From NCBI GenBank assembly GCA_045612105.1, contig JAZKYL010000105.1, positions 1-19,989 on the forward strand: a stretch of DNA of 19,989 nucleotides, written 5' to 3'. Shown here piece after piece: positions 1 through 5,959 of the stretch. Under the pieces are notes generated by a model, which ran no database searches, was not told the origin of the DNA, and worked only from the letters and a program-made list of their open reading frames with translations. Each line of letters opens with the position of its first letter. Positions within the stretch are counted from its first letter, which is position 1. The position numbers and the translations under genes were made by a program. The DNA is from SVTX01 sp045612105 (GTDB lineage: Bacteria; Bacillota; Clostridia; Oscillospirales; CAG-272).

Positions 1-148
1 CTTTGATAAAAATCCTCACGATTTCATAAGATGAAATGGCTACACTTCCAACCATTTTTTGGGGAAGTTTTTGAAGAGCTCGAGAAACTTTTTTCAAAAA
101 GTTTCTCGAACGCGCCTCCCCCGCGTCCCCGACAAATCAAACTTTGAA
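1..148 (+). repeat. Repeat element copy A (right part only, truncated by window start)
   Basis: The segment matches the right-hand ~150 bp of copies B (8867-9237) and C (10467-10838). Shared blocks are the AATCCTCACGATTTCATAAG motif, ACACTTCCAACCATTTT, a perfect 13-bp-arm hairpin (CGAGAAACTTTTT / AAAAAGTTTCTCG, two-base loop), CGCGCCTCCCCCGCGTCCCC, and an AT-rich end near AAATCAAACTTTGAA. It reads in the same orientation as B and C. The hairpin could also act as a terminator. A longer open frame runs from 59 through this repeat into the uracil-DNA glycosylase, but it reflects repeat sequence and not coding sequence. Confidence 0.85.
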
Positions 149-175
149 TTAATCTCCGAAAGGACGGTAAAAAAT

Positions 176-721
176 ATGACCTGGGACGAACTAAAAAAAT
201 CATGTGCGGAATGTGAAAAATGCGAGCTCTGCAAAACGAGAACCAACTGTGTTTTCGGTGTAGGAAACGAGAATGCAGACATACTTTTCGTGGGCGAAGC
301 ACCCGGCGAACAGGAGGACCTTTCGGGAACCCCCTTTGTCGGTCGTGCGGGTCAGCTTCTCGACAAATTTCTCTATGCCATAGACATCAAGCGCGAGGAC
401 GTCTACATAGCCAACATTCTCAAATGCCGTCCTCCCAAAAACCGCGATCCCCTTCCCGCAGAAGAGGATGCTTGTATCGGCTATCTCAGAGAACAGGTCG
501 CGCTTATTAACCCCAAGGTCATCGTCTGCCTCGGCAGAATCGCGGCGATGCGACTCATTAAACCCGATTTCAAGATCACGCAAGAGCACGGCACCTGGTT
601 CAAAAAGGGCAACTATCTTATGACCGCCGTCTACCACCCCGCAGCCGTCCTCCGTGACCCCCGAAAGAAAGAGGATATGCTGGAGGATATGAAAAAGATC
701 AAGGAAAAGATCTCCGAGTAA
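176..721 (+). CDS. Family 4 uracil-DNA glycosylase (4Fe-4S)
   Basis: This is a DNA-repair glycosylase that removes uracil from DNA in the cytoplasm. With the start at 176 it is 181 residues, a normal length for family 4. Visible marks are the iron-sulfur cysteine pattern (C16, C19, C84, C100, spaced as in the Thermus family-4 enzyme), the active-site loop GEAPGEQED (residues 40-48), the following GTPFVGRAGQLLD, and the C-terminal motif with H154-P155. The start at 176 is chosen because AGGA at 161-164 is a good Shine-Dalgarno at proper spacing. The 39 codons upstream in the same frame lie in repeat copy A and are not conserved protein. An AEC permease follows 71 bp downstream on the same strand. 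The closely related family 5 is a less likely alternative. Confidence 0.93.
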   Translation: MTWDELKKSCAECEKCELCKTRTNCVFGVGNENADILFVGEAPGEQEDLSGTPFVGRAGQLLDKFLYAIDIKREDVYIANILKCRPPKNRDPLPAEEDACIGYLREQVALINPKVIVCLGRIAAMRLIKPDFKITQEHGTWFKKGNYLMTAVYHPAAVLRDPRKKEDMLEDMKKIKEKISE

Positions 722-792
722 CTACATAAAGGCTTGCGTTTTGCCGAAATTTCGCCGCAAAATGCTACAATAAAAAAAAGGAACTGACAAAA

Positions 793-1767
793 ATGAATTT
801 CAATCAACTTTATATCGTCGTCGCTTCCCTCTTTATCCTGCTGGCGGTAGGCTTTTTCTGCCGTAAGCTTGGAATTATCGACGACGTAGCATCAAAAAAA
901 CTCTCCAAGCTTATATTGTGGGTAGGACAGCCCGCCTTGCTTGCAGGCTCCCTGGCAGGCGCGGAATACAATGAAGAAAACCTGAAAACCGCGCTTATAA
1001 TGATAGTGCTGGGCTTCGTCTTTCACTTTCTCCTCGCCGCGATCTCCTATCTTTTCGCCCTCCCCCTTTATAAGAATATAGACGAGCAAAAGCTGTCGGA
1101 ATTCGGCTTTATGTTCACCAACTGCGCCTTTATCGGCTTCCCCATCTTCGAGGCGCTCTTGCCGGGGCGCGGACAGTTCATGGCATCCTTCCTCTGCGTC
1201 AGCTTCAATATTCTGCTCTGGACCTGGGGACTTATAATAATGGGACGCAAGCGCAACGACATCAAGCTGACCGTCAAAAAAGCCCTTGTGAATTTCGGCA
1301 CCATTCCCTGCGTCATCGGCTTCGCATTCTTTTTGCTGAAGACCCCCGCGGTAGGATTTGAGCTCCCCGAGTTCATCACGAAAGCCCTTCAGTATATCTC
1401 AAATCTCTGCACCCCCATCTCGGTGCTGGTAACAGGCGCGCTGATCGCGACACAAAGCCCCAAAAAGATATTCCTCAACTGGAAGATCTACTATTTCAAC
1501 GCAATAAAGCTTGTCGCCTTCCCCTTGCTTATCTGTCTGCTTTCCAAGCTCGTACTCATTCTCGTTCCCATTGAAGGACTTGAGATCTACGCAATCTTCG
1601 TCACCGCCGCCGCGTCTCTGCCAACTGCAAGCTCGGTCACCATGATGGCGGAAAACTACGGACTCGACTCGGGCTATTCCTCCCTCACCGTCGGCACCAC
1701 CTCTATCCTCTCCGTTGCCACTATTCCTATGACAATGATGATCGCCCAGTGGATATTTGCGCTTTGA
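793..1767 (+). CDS. AEC-family (auxin efflux carrier-like) permease
   Basis: This 324-residue integral membrane protein is almost entirely hydrophobic, with about ten predicted membrane segments in two halves. The N-terminus (FFCRKLGIIDDVASKKLSKL, roughly residues 22-41) and the C-terminal half (SLPTASSVTMMAENYGLDSG) are typical of the membrane-transport family PF03547. Bacterial members export or import small organic acids such as malate, but the substrate cannot be read from sequence. The start at 793 has AAGGAAC about 9 bases upstream. It may be co-transcribed with the glycosylase. The 71-bp gap holds an imperfect hairpin (GCGTTTTGC / GCAAAATGC) without a T-run, so it is probably not a terminator. 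A clear terminator follows at 1805. Confidence 0.9.
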   Translation: MNFNQLYIVVASLFILLAVGFFCRKLGIIDDVASKKLSKLILWVGQPALLAGSLAGAEYNEENLKTALIMIVLGFVFHFLLAAISYLFALPLYKNIDEQKLSEFGFMFTNCAFIGFPIFEALLPGRGQFMASFLCVSFNILLWTWGLIIMGRKRNDIKLTVKKALVNFGTIPCVIGFAFFLLKTPAVGFELPEFITKALQYISNLCTPISVLVTGALIATQSPKKIFLNWKIYYFNAIKLVAFPLLICLLSKLVLILVPIEGLEIYAIFVTAAASLPTASSVTMMAENYGLDSGYSSLTVGTTSILSVATIPMTMMIAQWIFAL

Positions 1768-1804
1768 TCCAATCCACGCAAGAATTATCGATTTATGAAA
1801 AATC

Positions 1805-1843
1805 ACGGCAGCCTCTTCCTTTCGGTACAGGCCGCCGTTTTTT
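1805..1843. terminator. Probable bidirectional intrinsic terminator between convergent genes
   Basis: ACGGCAGCCT pairs with AGGCCGCCGT (one mismatch) around a 14-base loop, followed by TTTTTT on the plus strand. On the minus strand the same stem is followed by GATTTTTC. It sits between the end of the AEC permease (1767, plus) and the end of the orphan secreted protein (1886, minus), so it can serve both. Confidence 0.8.
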
Positions 1844-1885
1844 GTTATGTATTAACGAAATATTACTCTATTTGGGGATTGAAGT

Positions 1886-2794
1886 TCAATTCTTATTAAC
1901 GTTTCGATGTTTCTTAACCAGCAGGAAGGATACTACAACCACAACAAGTGTTACTATAGTAACATATATTATCCAATTTCCTCCGTTATTGTGATCCGCG
2001 GGATTATTTTCCCATCCTCCGACAACTACTTGATATATTTCTTTTTCAATCTCCATACGTAGTGCTCTGTATTCTGAGATGTTATATGCAATAGCCTGAC
2101 CGGTTTCGTTATTTCTCAAACTGTTTGTAATATCAAGAATAATTGTATCGTCCTTTGTTTTTATCACAGCAACTTCTTTTTCGAGATGTTCTGCCACAGA
2201 TGAAGGATATTTAATCAAAAACACCTGTTCAGCAACGATTTCATTTTGCATCAAATATTCTGAGATTTTTTCTGAAATCCACAAGGTTTTCTTATCTTTA
2301 TAATCATTATCGGAAACATCATACACACCCATTGAAAAGCGATAATCTTTATCCAACCAATCATATGTTAATTTCGCATAACCTATAACGCGGTTATGCA
2401 TTTTTCCTTTAGAATCTGAAACATCACCAAACAAAGGAATGTATATGTTGGGATAACTATCGTAGATTGCATCAGTCAACCCCTTATAATCCATTGATGA
2501 TACATTATTCCAATAATCGGTAAATACAGGGTATTCCAACAAATATATGGAATGATCAAGGGTGTATTCTTCGAGTCTACCGGTTGTTTTAGTATAATAT
2601 ATTTCGTCTACGAGTTCTTTAGTAACTCTGTTCTTTATAAGTAATTCTATATCAATTTCCGGTTTGCCAATCGGTTCAGACACAAATATGCCATCGAAGT
2701 CAGTCGCATCGGAAGCTTCGGCAAAAGTACATAACGGAAACGCAGACAAACAAATAATTACTGTCATCGATATAATTAATATACGCTTCATCAT
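1886..2794 (-). CDS. Orphan secreted, C-terminally membrane-anchored protein
   Basis: I do not recognise a family. The product is about 302 residues. It has an N-terminal signal peptide (MKRILIISMTVIICLSAFPLC, then TFAEA as a likely cleavage region), a hydrophilic extracellular domain rich in D, E, Y and N, and a single C-terminal membrane helix (IIYVTIVTLVVVVVSFLLV) followed by a short basic tail KKHRNVNKN. No LPXTG motif precedes the helix, so it is not a clear sortase substrate. Three ATGs lie close together (2800, 2794, 2791). AGGAGG at 2802-2807 is 7 bases from the one at 2794, which I prefer. The first ATG, at 2800, overlaps the stop of a small upstream ORF. The gene is visibly more AT-rich than its neighbours, which suggests acquisition. 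Confidence 0.75.
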   Translation of the reverse strand: MMKRILIISMTVIICLSAFPLCTFAEASDATDFDGIFVSEPIGKPEIDIELLIKNRVTKELVDEIYYTKTTGRLEEYTLDHSIYLLEYPVFTDYWNNVSSMDYKGLTDAIYDSYPNIYIPLFGDVSDSKGKMHNRVIGYAKLTYDWLDKDYRFSMGVYDVSDNDYKDKKTLWISEKISEYLMQNEIVAEQVFLIKYPSSVAEHLEKEVAVIKTKDDTIILDITNSLRNNETGQAIAYNISEYRALRMEIEKEIYQVVVGGWENNPADHNNGGNWIIYVTIVTLVVVVVSFLLVKKHRNVNKN

Positions 2795-2799
2795 GTTCA

Positions 2800-2877
2800 T
2801 TACCTCCTCAATTCGATGAATAATCTTTTCCTAAGAGGGATATTTCTATGAATCGCGTTGGTAGGCTTGTTTCTCAT
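2800..2877 (-). CDS. Small upstream ORF (25 codons), translationally coupled leader
   Basis: The ORF encodes a basic peptide beginning MRNKPTNAIHRN and ending LFIELRR. It has a strong Shine-Dalgarno (AAGGAGG at about 2887-2893) with suitable spacing and lies directly downstream of a perfect sigma-A promoter. The final two codons, AGG AGG, are the Shine-Dalgarno of the next gene, and the stop overlaps a following ATG as TAATG. This layout is classic for translational coupling or a leader peptide. I do not recognise the peptide. It has no membrane segment or signal peptide. It could be a real small protein or simply a coupling device. Confidence 0.6.
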   Translation of the reverse strand: MRNKPTNAIHRNIPLRKRLFIELRR

Positions 2878-2916
2878 TCTGTTATCCCTCCTTAAAGCTT
2901 ATTTGTTCCTATATCC

Positions 2917-2945
2917 ATTATAGCACATATACACTGTCTTGTCAA
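2917..2945 (-). promoter_or_regulatory. Consensus sigma-A promoter
   Basis: The minus strand reads TTGACA (2945-2940), 17 bases, then TATAAT (2922-2917), a perfect match to consensus at ideal spacing. It lies about 40 bp upstream of the small ORF at 2877 and so should drive it and the orphan secreted protein. Confidence 0.9.
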
Positions 2946-3021
2946 CGAAGCGCAGTTCGCATTTGAAGTTTCTACCTATTGTACAAGCACGTAGTGCTTT
3001 AGTTGGCTAAATCGCACAAAA

Positions 3022-3058
3022 CACCGCAACGGAGAAAAACGTCCGTTGCGGTGCTAAT
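3022..3058. terminator. Intrinsic terminator after divIC
   Basis: This is a perfect 12-bp stem, CACCGCAACGGA / TCCGTTGCGGTG, with an 8-base loop. On the minus strand it is followed by TTTTGTG and lies just past the divIC stop codon, ending the minus-strand cluster. On the plus strand it is followed by CTAATTTTT, so it could work in both directions. Confidence 0.88.
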
Positions 3059-3068
3059 TTTTATCAAT

Positions 3069-3494
3069 CTACTTCTTATCATTAGTATCATTATAATAAA
3101 TGATCTCATCGGGCAGATAAAGCCCCAGCTTTTCTCTCGCCATTCTGATCACGTATTCCCGTCTGACCAGCTCATCATCACTGTTGCAACAGCCAAGCAG
3201 ATATTGAAGCTCCTCCACTTCGGCAGACAACGCCTCCTTCTGCTTCTCAAGTGCCTCAGCCTCGCGCTGAAGCTCGCTGTATTTCATAATTCCCGTCACA
3301 AACATTCCAATAGACGTAACCACGAGAATTACTAAGATAAGCCGTAACAAAACCTTGGCATAAGGCGCGGAAAGACCCTTTTTTATGGATTTTTCAAGAT
3401 TTTTTTCGTTGAACTCAAGCTCAGTGCCGTCAATCAGGTCGCCTCCCGAAGCTGATACGTCCTTCTTTTCTAAATCGGTATTTTTCATCGACAT
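3069..3494 (-). CDS. divIC: DivIC/FtsB-family septum formation initiator
   Basis: This 141-residue single-pass membrane protein belongs to the DivIC/FtsB divisome family, which with FtsL-type partners stabilises the septal complex. It has a basic/acidic cytoplasmic N-terminus of about 50 residues, a membrane helix (LILVILVVTSIGMFVTGI), a heptad-like coiled coil (SELQREAEALEKQKEALSAE) and the family's C-terminal region (YVIRMAREKLGLYLPDEII). I chose 3494 because AAGGAAG precedes it at workable spacing. An ATG at 3539 lacks this and would extend the overlap. The start lies inside the end of yabQ (65-bp overlap), so the genes are translated as one operon. Its place as the last gene after yabQ matches Bacillus gene order. 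Confidence 0.88.
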   Translation of the reverse strand: MSMKNTDLEKKDVSASGGDLIDGTELEFNEKNLEKSIKKGLSAPYAKVLLRLILVILVVTSIGMFVTGIMKYSELQREAEALEKQKEALSAEVEELQYLLGCCNSDDELVRREYVIRMAREKLGLYLPDEIIYYNDTNDKK

Positions 3495-4071
3495 TTTTGG
3501 GGTCTTCCTTTCCGCTCTCACCCTCAAGGGGCTCGGCAATATTTGCTAAAGCCGCCTCTCGCTTCCTTTCGCGCGAAGCCGCAACAGCTACCTTTATTTT
3601 ACCAATAATTCTGCCGATTGTCAAGTGGTAGAGCGAAATAATAAGGCGCAAAATCCATTTTAACGGAGCTAAAACCAGCCTTATCAGCCCCCTCACGGTC
3701 TTTTTCAGAAGCTTCACAAAAAACGCGCTGATTTTCAACATCAGCCTGCCAAAAGTGAGATAATATATAATAAATCCCACGGCAAGCGCCAAGTAGGTCA
3801 ATCCCCGAAACCGTCCTCCGCCCACCGAATAGATAATCGCGATCGAAAGAAGCCCTGCGAAGACCCAGAAGATCACGTCGGTCAAAAAAGTGACAACGAA
3901 AGCTCCTATCTTCACACCCTTCGACGATGTCTTGACTGCATCAACGCCATATTTGACCCCGAAAAGCATCTTAAAAGCCCTTATAACGTCATAAAAAACG
4001 CCTAACAAAGCACCGCCCGCAAGCGACTTCAAAAGCAAAGATAAGAGCAGATCCTGCGGAATATCTATCAT
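3430..4071 (-). CDS. yabQ: YabQ spore cortex biosynthesis membrane protein
   Basis: The product is 213 residues. The N-terminal 100 or so hold several membrane helices (LLLSLLLKSLAGGALLGVFY, then further segments up to LTYLALAVGFIIYYLTFG), with the YabQ hallmark of an early G-x-FYD-x-R pattern (GVFYDVIRAFK). The rest is basic and cytoplasmic (KRKREAAL-like tail). In Bacillus, YabQ is made in the mother cell and is needed for cortex formation. The stop of yabP overlaps the start as ATGA (4068-4071), giving tight coupling. The C-terminal tail shares coding DNA with the divIC start. Family assignment rests on sequence character plus gene order. Confidence 0.9.
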   Translation of the reverse strand: MIDIPQDLLLSLLLKSLAGGALLGVFYDVIRAFKMLFGVKYGVDAVKTSSKGVKIGAFVVTFLTDVIFWVFAGLLSIAIIYSVGGGRFRGLTYLALAVGFIIYYLTFGRLMLKISAFFVKLLKKTVRGLIRLVLAPLKWILRLIISLYHLTIGRIIGKIKVAVAASRERKREAALANIAEPLEGESGKEDPKNVDEKYRFRKEGRISFGRRPD

Positions 4072-4337
4072 TCTTTTTTACCGAAAAGCCCTCTCTTTTG
4101 CTTGGGACTGTTATCAAAATAATAAACACCGTTAACTCTGCCCTCAATAACAACCTTACCGTCGGTGACGTTAAGAACGGTTACGTGCAATCCCTCTCCC
4201 TCAACAGCAAAGCTGCCGCAAGTGGTCTCCATCACCACACCGCCCTCGTCAAAGCTGACAACGTCAAGAACACCGTCAACCGCTATCCCCTCCCTCATTT
4301 TTGACGAAAAGGAATGTGCCGAATTTATATCTCCCAT
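4068..4337 (-). CDS. yabP: YabP sporulation protein
   Basis: The 89-residue protein begins MGDINSAHSFSSKMREGIAV, with the YabP/YqfC-type core VLDVVSFDEGGVVMETTCG and a later GKVVIEGRVNGVYY. The family is required for the spore cortex in Bacillus. The start at 4337 is preceded by GGAGGT (minus strand, 4352-4347) at about 9 bases. A longer frame from 4370 would run back through a hairpin and lacks a ribosome site. Its stop overlaps yabQ, and rqcP ends 54 bp upstream. A perfect hairpin lies in that gap and partly covers the Shine-Dalgarno. Confidence 0.9.
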   Translation of the reverse strand: MGDINSAHSFSSKMREGIAVDGVLDVVSFDEGGVVMETTCGSFAVEGEGLHVTVLNVTDGKVVIEGRVNGVYYFDNSPKQKRGLFGKKE

Positions 4338-4349
4338 AAGAAAAACACC

Positions 4350-4380
4350 TCCGCATATATCTTTGTACAATATATGCGGA
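4350..4380 (-). promoter_or_regulatory. Hairpin overlapping the yabP Shine-Dalgarno (possible attenuator)
   Basis: This is a perfect 11-bp stem, TCCGCATATAT / ATATATGCGGA, with a 9-base loop between rqcP and yabP. Its 3' arm includes the first bases of the yabP Shine-Dalgarno (GGAGGT, 4352-4347). The stem is then followed by GGTGTTTTTCTT. It could limit yabP translation, or act as a weak terminator separating housekeeping hup-rqcP from the sporulation genes. Confidence 0.6.
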
Positions 4381-4391
4381 GATGTCTCCGA

Positions 4392-4634
4392 TTATTCAAT
4401 TACCTCATAAAGCGAGCTTGCGTCTGCCTTGGCGGCATGCTCTCTCACGTCAAGAACCCTGACCTTGAGAGACCTTTGACCAAAGCTGACCACGATCTCA
4501 TCCCCCACCTTAACGTCGTAAGATGCCTTGGCGGGTCTGCCGTTTACCGTAACGTGCTCTGCATCGCAGGCATCGTTGGCAACGGTGCGCCGCTTGATAA
4601 TTCTTGAAATCTTCAGATATTTGTCAAGTCGCAT
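4392..4634 (-). CDS. rqcP: S4-domain RNA-binding protein RqcP (YabO)
   Basis: The product is 80 residues and almost wholly one S4 domain: MRLDKYLKISRIIKRRTVA, then DAEHVTVNGRPAKASYDVKV and GDEIVVSFG. It is the YabO/RqcP type of S4 protein, which in Bacillus works with RqcH on obstructed 50S subunits in ribosome-associated quality control (alanine tailing). The start codon overlaps the HU stop as TAATG, so it is translationally coupled to hup. The Hsp15-type S4 proteins are the alternative, but length and the yabP-yabQ neighbourhood favour RqcP. Confidence 0.9.
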   Translation of the reverse strand: MRLDKYLKISRIIKRRTVANDACDAEHVTVNGRPAKASYDVKVGDEIVVSFGQRSLKVRVLDVREHAAKADASSLYEVIE

Positions 4635-4912
4635 TAGCCGTTAACTTTGTCCTTGAGTGCGCTGCCTGCGCTGAAAGCTACGTACTTGGAAGCGGGGATC
4701 TCAACTGCCTCACCGGTCTTGGGGTTTCTACCGGTTCTTGCTGCGCGCTCCTTAACCTCAAAGCCACCGAAACCGGTGATCTTTACGTCGTCGCCTGCTG
4801 CGAGAGCCTCTGTGATAGCGTCGAGAACAGCATTAACTGCCTCTGCTGCCTGCTTCTTTGTCAAACCTGCTGCCTTTGCTGCAACTGCTTCTGTTAACTG
4901 TAACTTGTTCAT
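4634..4912 (-). CDS. hup: HU-family DNA-binding protein
   Basis: The 92-residue nucleoid protein has all HU landmarks: N-terminal MNKLQLTEAVAAKAAGLTKK, the ITGFGGFEVKERAARTGRNP turn, and the β-arm with GRNPKTGEAVEIPASK. It forms dimers that bend DNA. AAAGAGG lies about 8 bases before the start. It has its own promoter (5044-5016) with a roughly 100-base leader, and it is the first gene of hup-rqcP-yabP-yabQ-divIC. In Bacillus the equivalent slot between mazG and yabO has no hup. Confidence 0.96.
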   Translation of the reverse strand: MNKLQLTEAVAAKAAGLTKKQAAEAVNAVLDAITEALAAGDDVKITGFGGFEVKERAARTGRNPKTGEAVEIPASKYVAFSAGSALKDKVNG

Positions 4913-5015
4913 AATAAACCTCTTTCTTTTTTATAATTATTTTTTTGTTGTCGGCGGTCATAAGATGTAGCAAAAGCAACATCAAATAACTCCATCCGAC
5001 CACTTTGTTTAGCTA

Positions 5016-5044
5016 ATTATACCATAGTCTAAACATTTTTTCAA
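5016..5044 (-). promoter_or_regulatory. Sigma-A promoter for hup
   Basis: The minus strand has TTGAAA (5044-5039), 17 bases, TATAAT (5021-5016), about 104 bp upstream of hup. A 16-base string including the -35 (AAAAACCTATTGAAAA) is identical to the one at the SRP RNA promoter. The leader it produces contains a stem-loop (arms at 4983-4976 and 4971-4964) and possible pairing of 5000-4996 with 4954-4950. Confidence 0.85.
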
Positions 5045-5107
5045 TAGGTTTTTCAAAAAAACTACTAAAAAAAGAAATTTTTTCATACTTTTTAAGTATT
5101 TTTGCCA

Positions 5108-5926
5108 CTATTTTTGATGCTTCAGCTCATCCCAGACCGCATCAAGCTCCTTCATTGAAAGCTCCTCAACGTTTTTATTTTGTGAATTTACATATTTTTC
5201 CACTTTTTCAAAGCGATCGATGAACTTGTTTGTCGCATTAGTCAAAGCAAGCTCGGAGTCGGTTTTTGCTTTTCTGGCAAGGCTTGTAACGGTAAGGAGC
5301 AGATCCCCGATCTCCTCGTTTATGTCATCCTGATCACCGCGTTTCATAGCCTCTCTGACCTCCTCTATTTCCTCATAGAGCTTGTCAAAAACGGCATCGG
5401 CTGTCTCAAAGTCGAAAAACGAAGCCTTTTTACCAACCTTCTGCGCTCTCATCAGCGCGGGGAGCATCGGAGGGATCGCGCGAAGCTTGTCGGTCAAAGT
5501 GTCTCTGTGCTTTTCCTCACCCTTGATCTTATCCCAATTAACAAGCACATCCTCACTGTTATTAACCTTCACTTCGCCAAAAACGTGGGGATGACGGTGG
5601 ATAAGCTTGACGCATATATCATTGGTAACGTCGTAAATGTCAAATCTTCCCTCTTCTCTCTCGATCTGGGAGTGGAATGCCACCTGCAAAAGCACGTCTC
5701 CAAGCTCCTCGCGAAGAAGCACGGGATCGTCGGTGTCTATCGCCTCGATGACCTCATACGTCTCCTCGATAAAATCCTTGCGAATGCTCTTGTGAGTCTG
5801 CTCAATATCCCAAGGACATCCACCCTCGGCGCGCAACAGCTCCATAACAAGCACAAGATCGTCAAAGCCGTATCTCTCGGCATTTATCAGATAATTAACC
5901 TTTTCAATTCTTTCTTCATTTGTCAT
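5108..5926 (-). CDS. mazG: Nucleoside triphosphate pyrophosphohydrolase MazG
   Basis: This 272-residue, full-length tandem-domain MazG hydrolyses (d)NTPs to monophosphates and pyrophosphate. The first domain has CPWDIEQTHKSIRKDFIEE and EELGDVLLQVAFHS with the metal-binding E-x-x-E...D pattern. The second repeats it in degenerate form (EEIEEVREAM, EEIGDLLLTVTSLARK). The RHPHVFGE motif lies between them. In Bacillus YabN the N-terminus carries an extra methyltransferase domain, absent here. I prefer the ATG at 5926 over the one at 5938: AGGATGG sits 8 bases upstream of the former, while the latter directly abuts its ribosome site. It lies 21 bp downstream of the flippase gene, in one operon. 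Confidence 0.94.
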   Translation of the reverse strand: MTNEERIEKVNYLINAERYGFDDLVLVMELLRAEGGCPWDIEQTHKSIRKDFIEETYEVIEAIDTDDPVLLREELGDVLLQVAFHSQIEREEGRFDIYDVTNDICVKLIHRHPHVFGEVKVNNSEDVLVNWDKIKGEEKHRDTLTDKLRAIPPMLPALMRAQKVGKKASFFDFETADAVFDKLYEEIEEVREAMKRGDQDDINEEIGDLLLTVTSLARKAKTDSELALTNATNKFIDRFEKVEKYVNSQNKNVEELSMKELDAVWDELKHQK

Positions 5927-5959
5927 TTTATTATCCATCCTTTTTATTTTATACCGTTT

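Noticed and set aside
59..175. In-frame N-terminal extension of the uracil-DNA glycosylase
   Set aside because: It is translated repeat copy A; the good ribosome site and the family's normal N-terminus place the start at 176.
5054..5107. Terminator after mazG
   Set aside because: Only a weak ATACTT/AAGTAT stem with A/T runs is present; too AT-rich to call with confidence.
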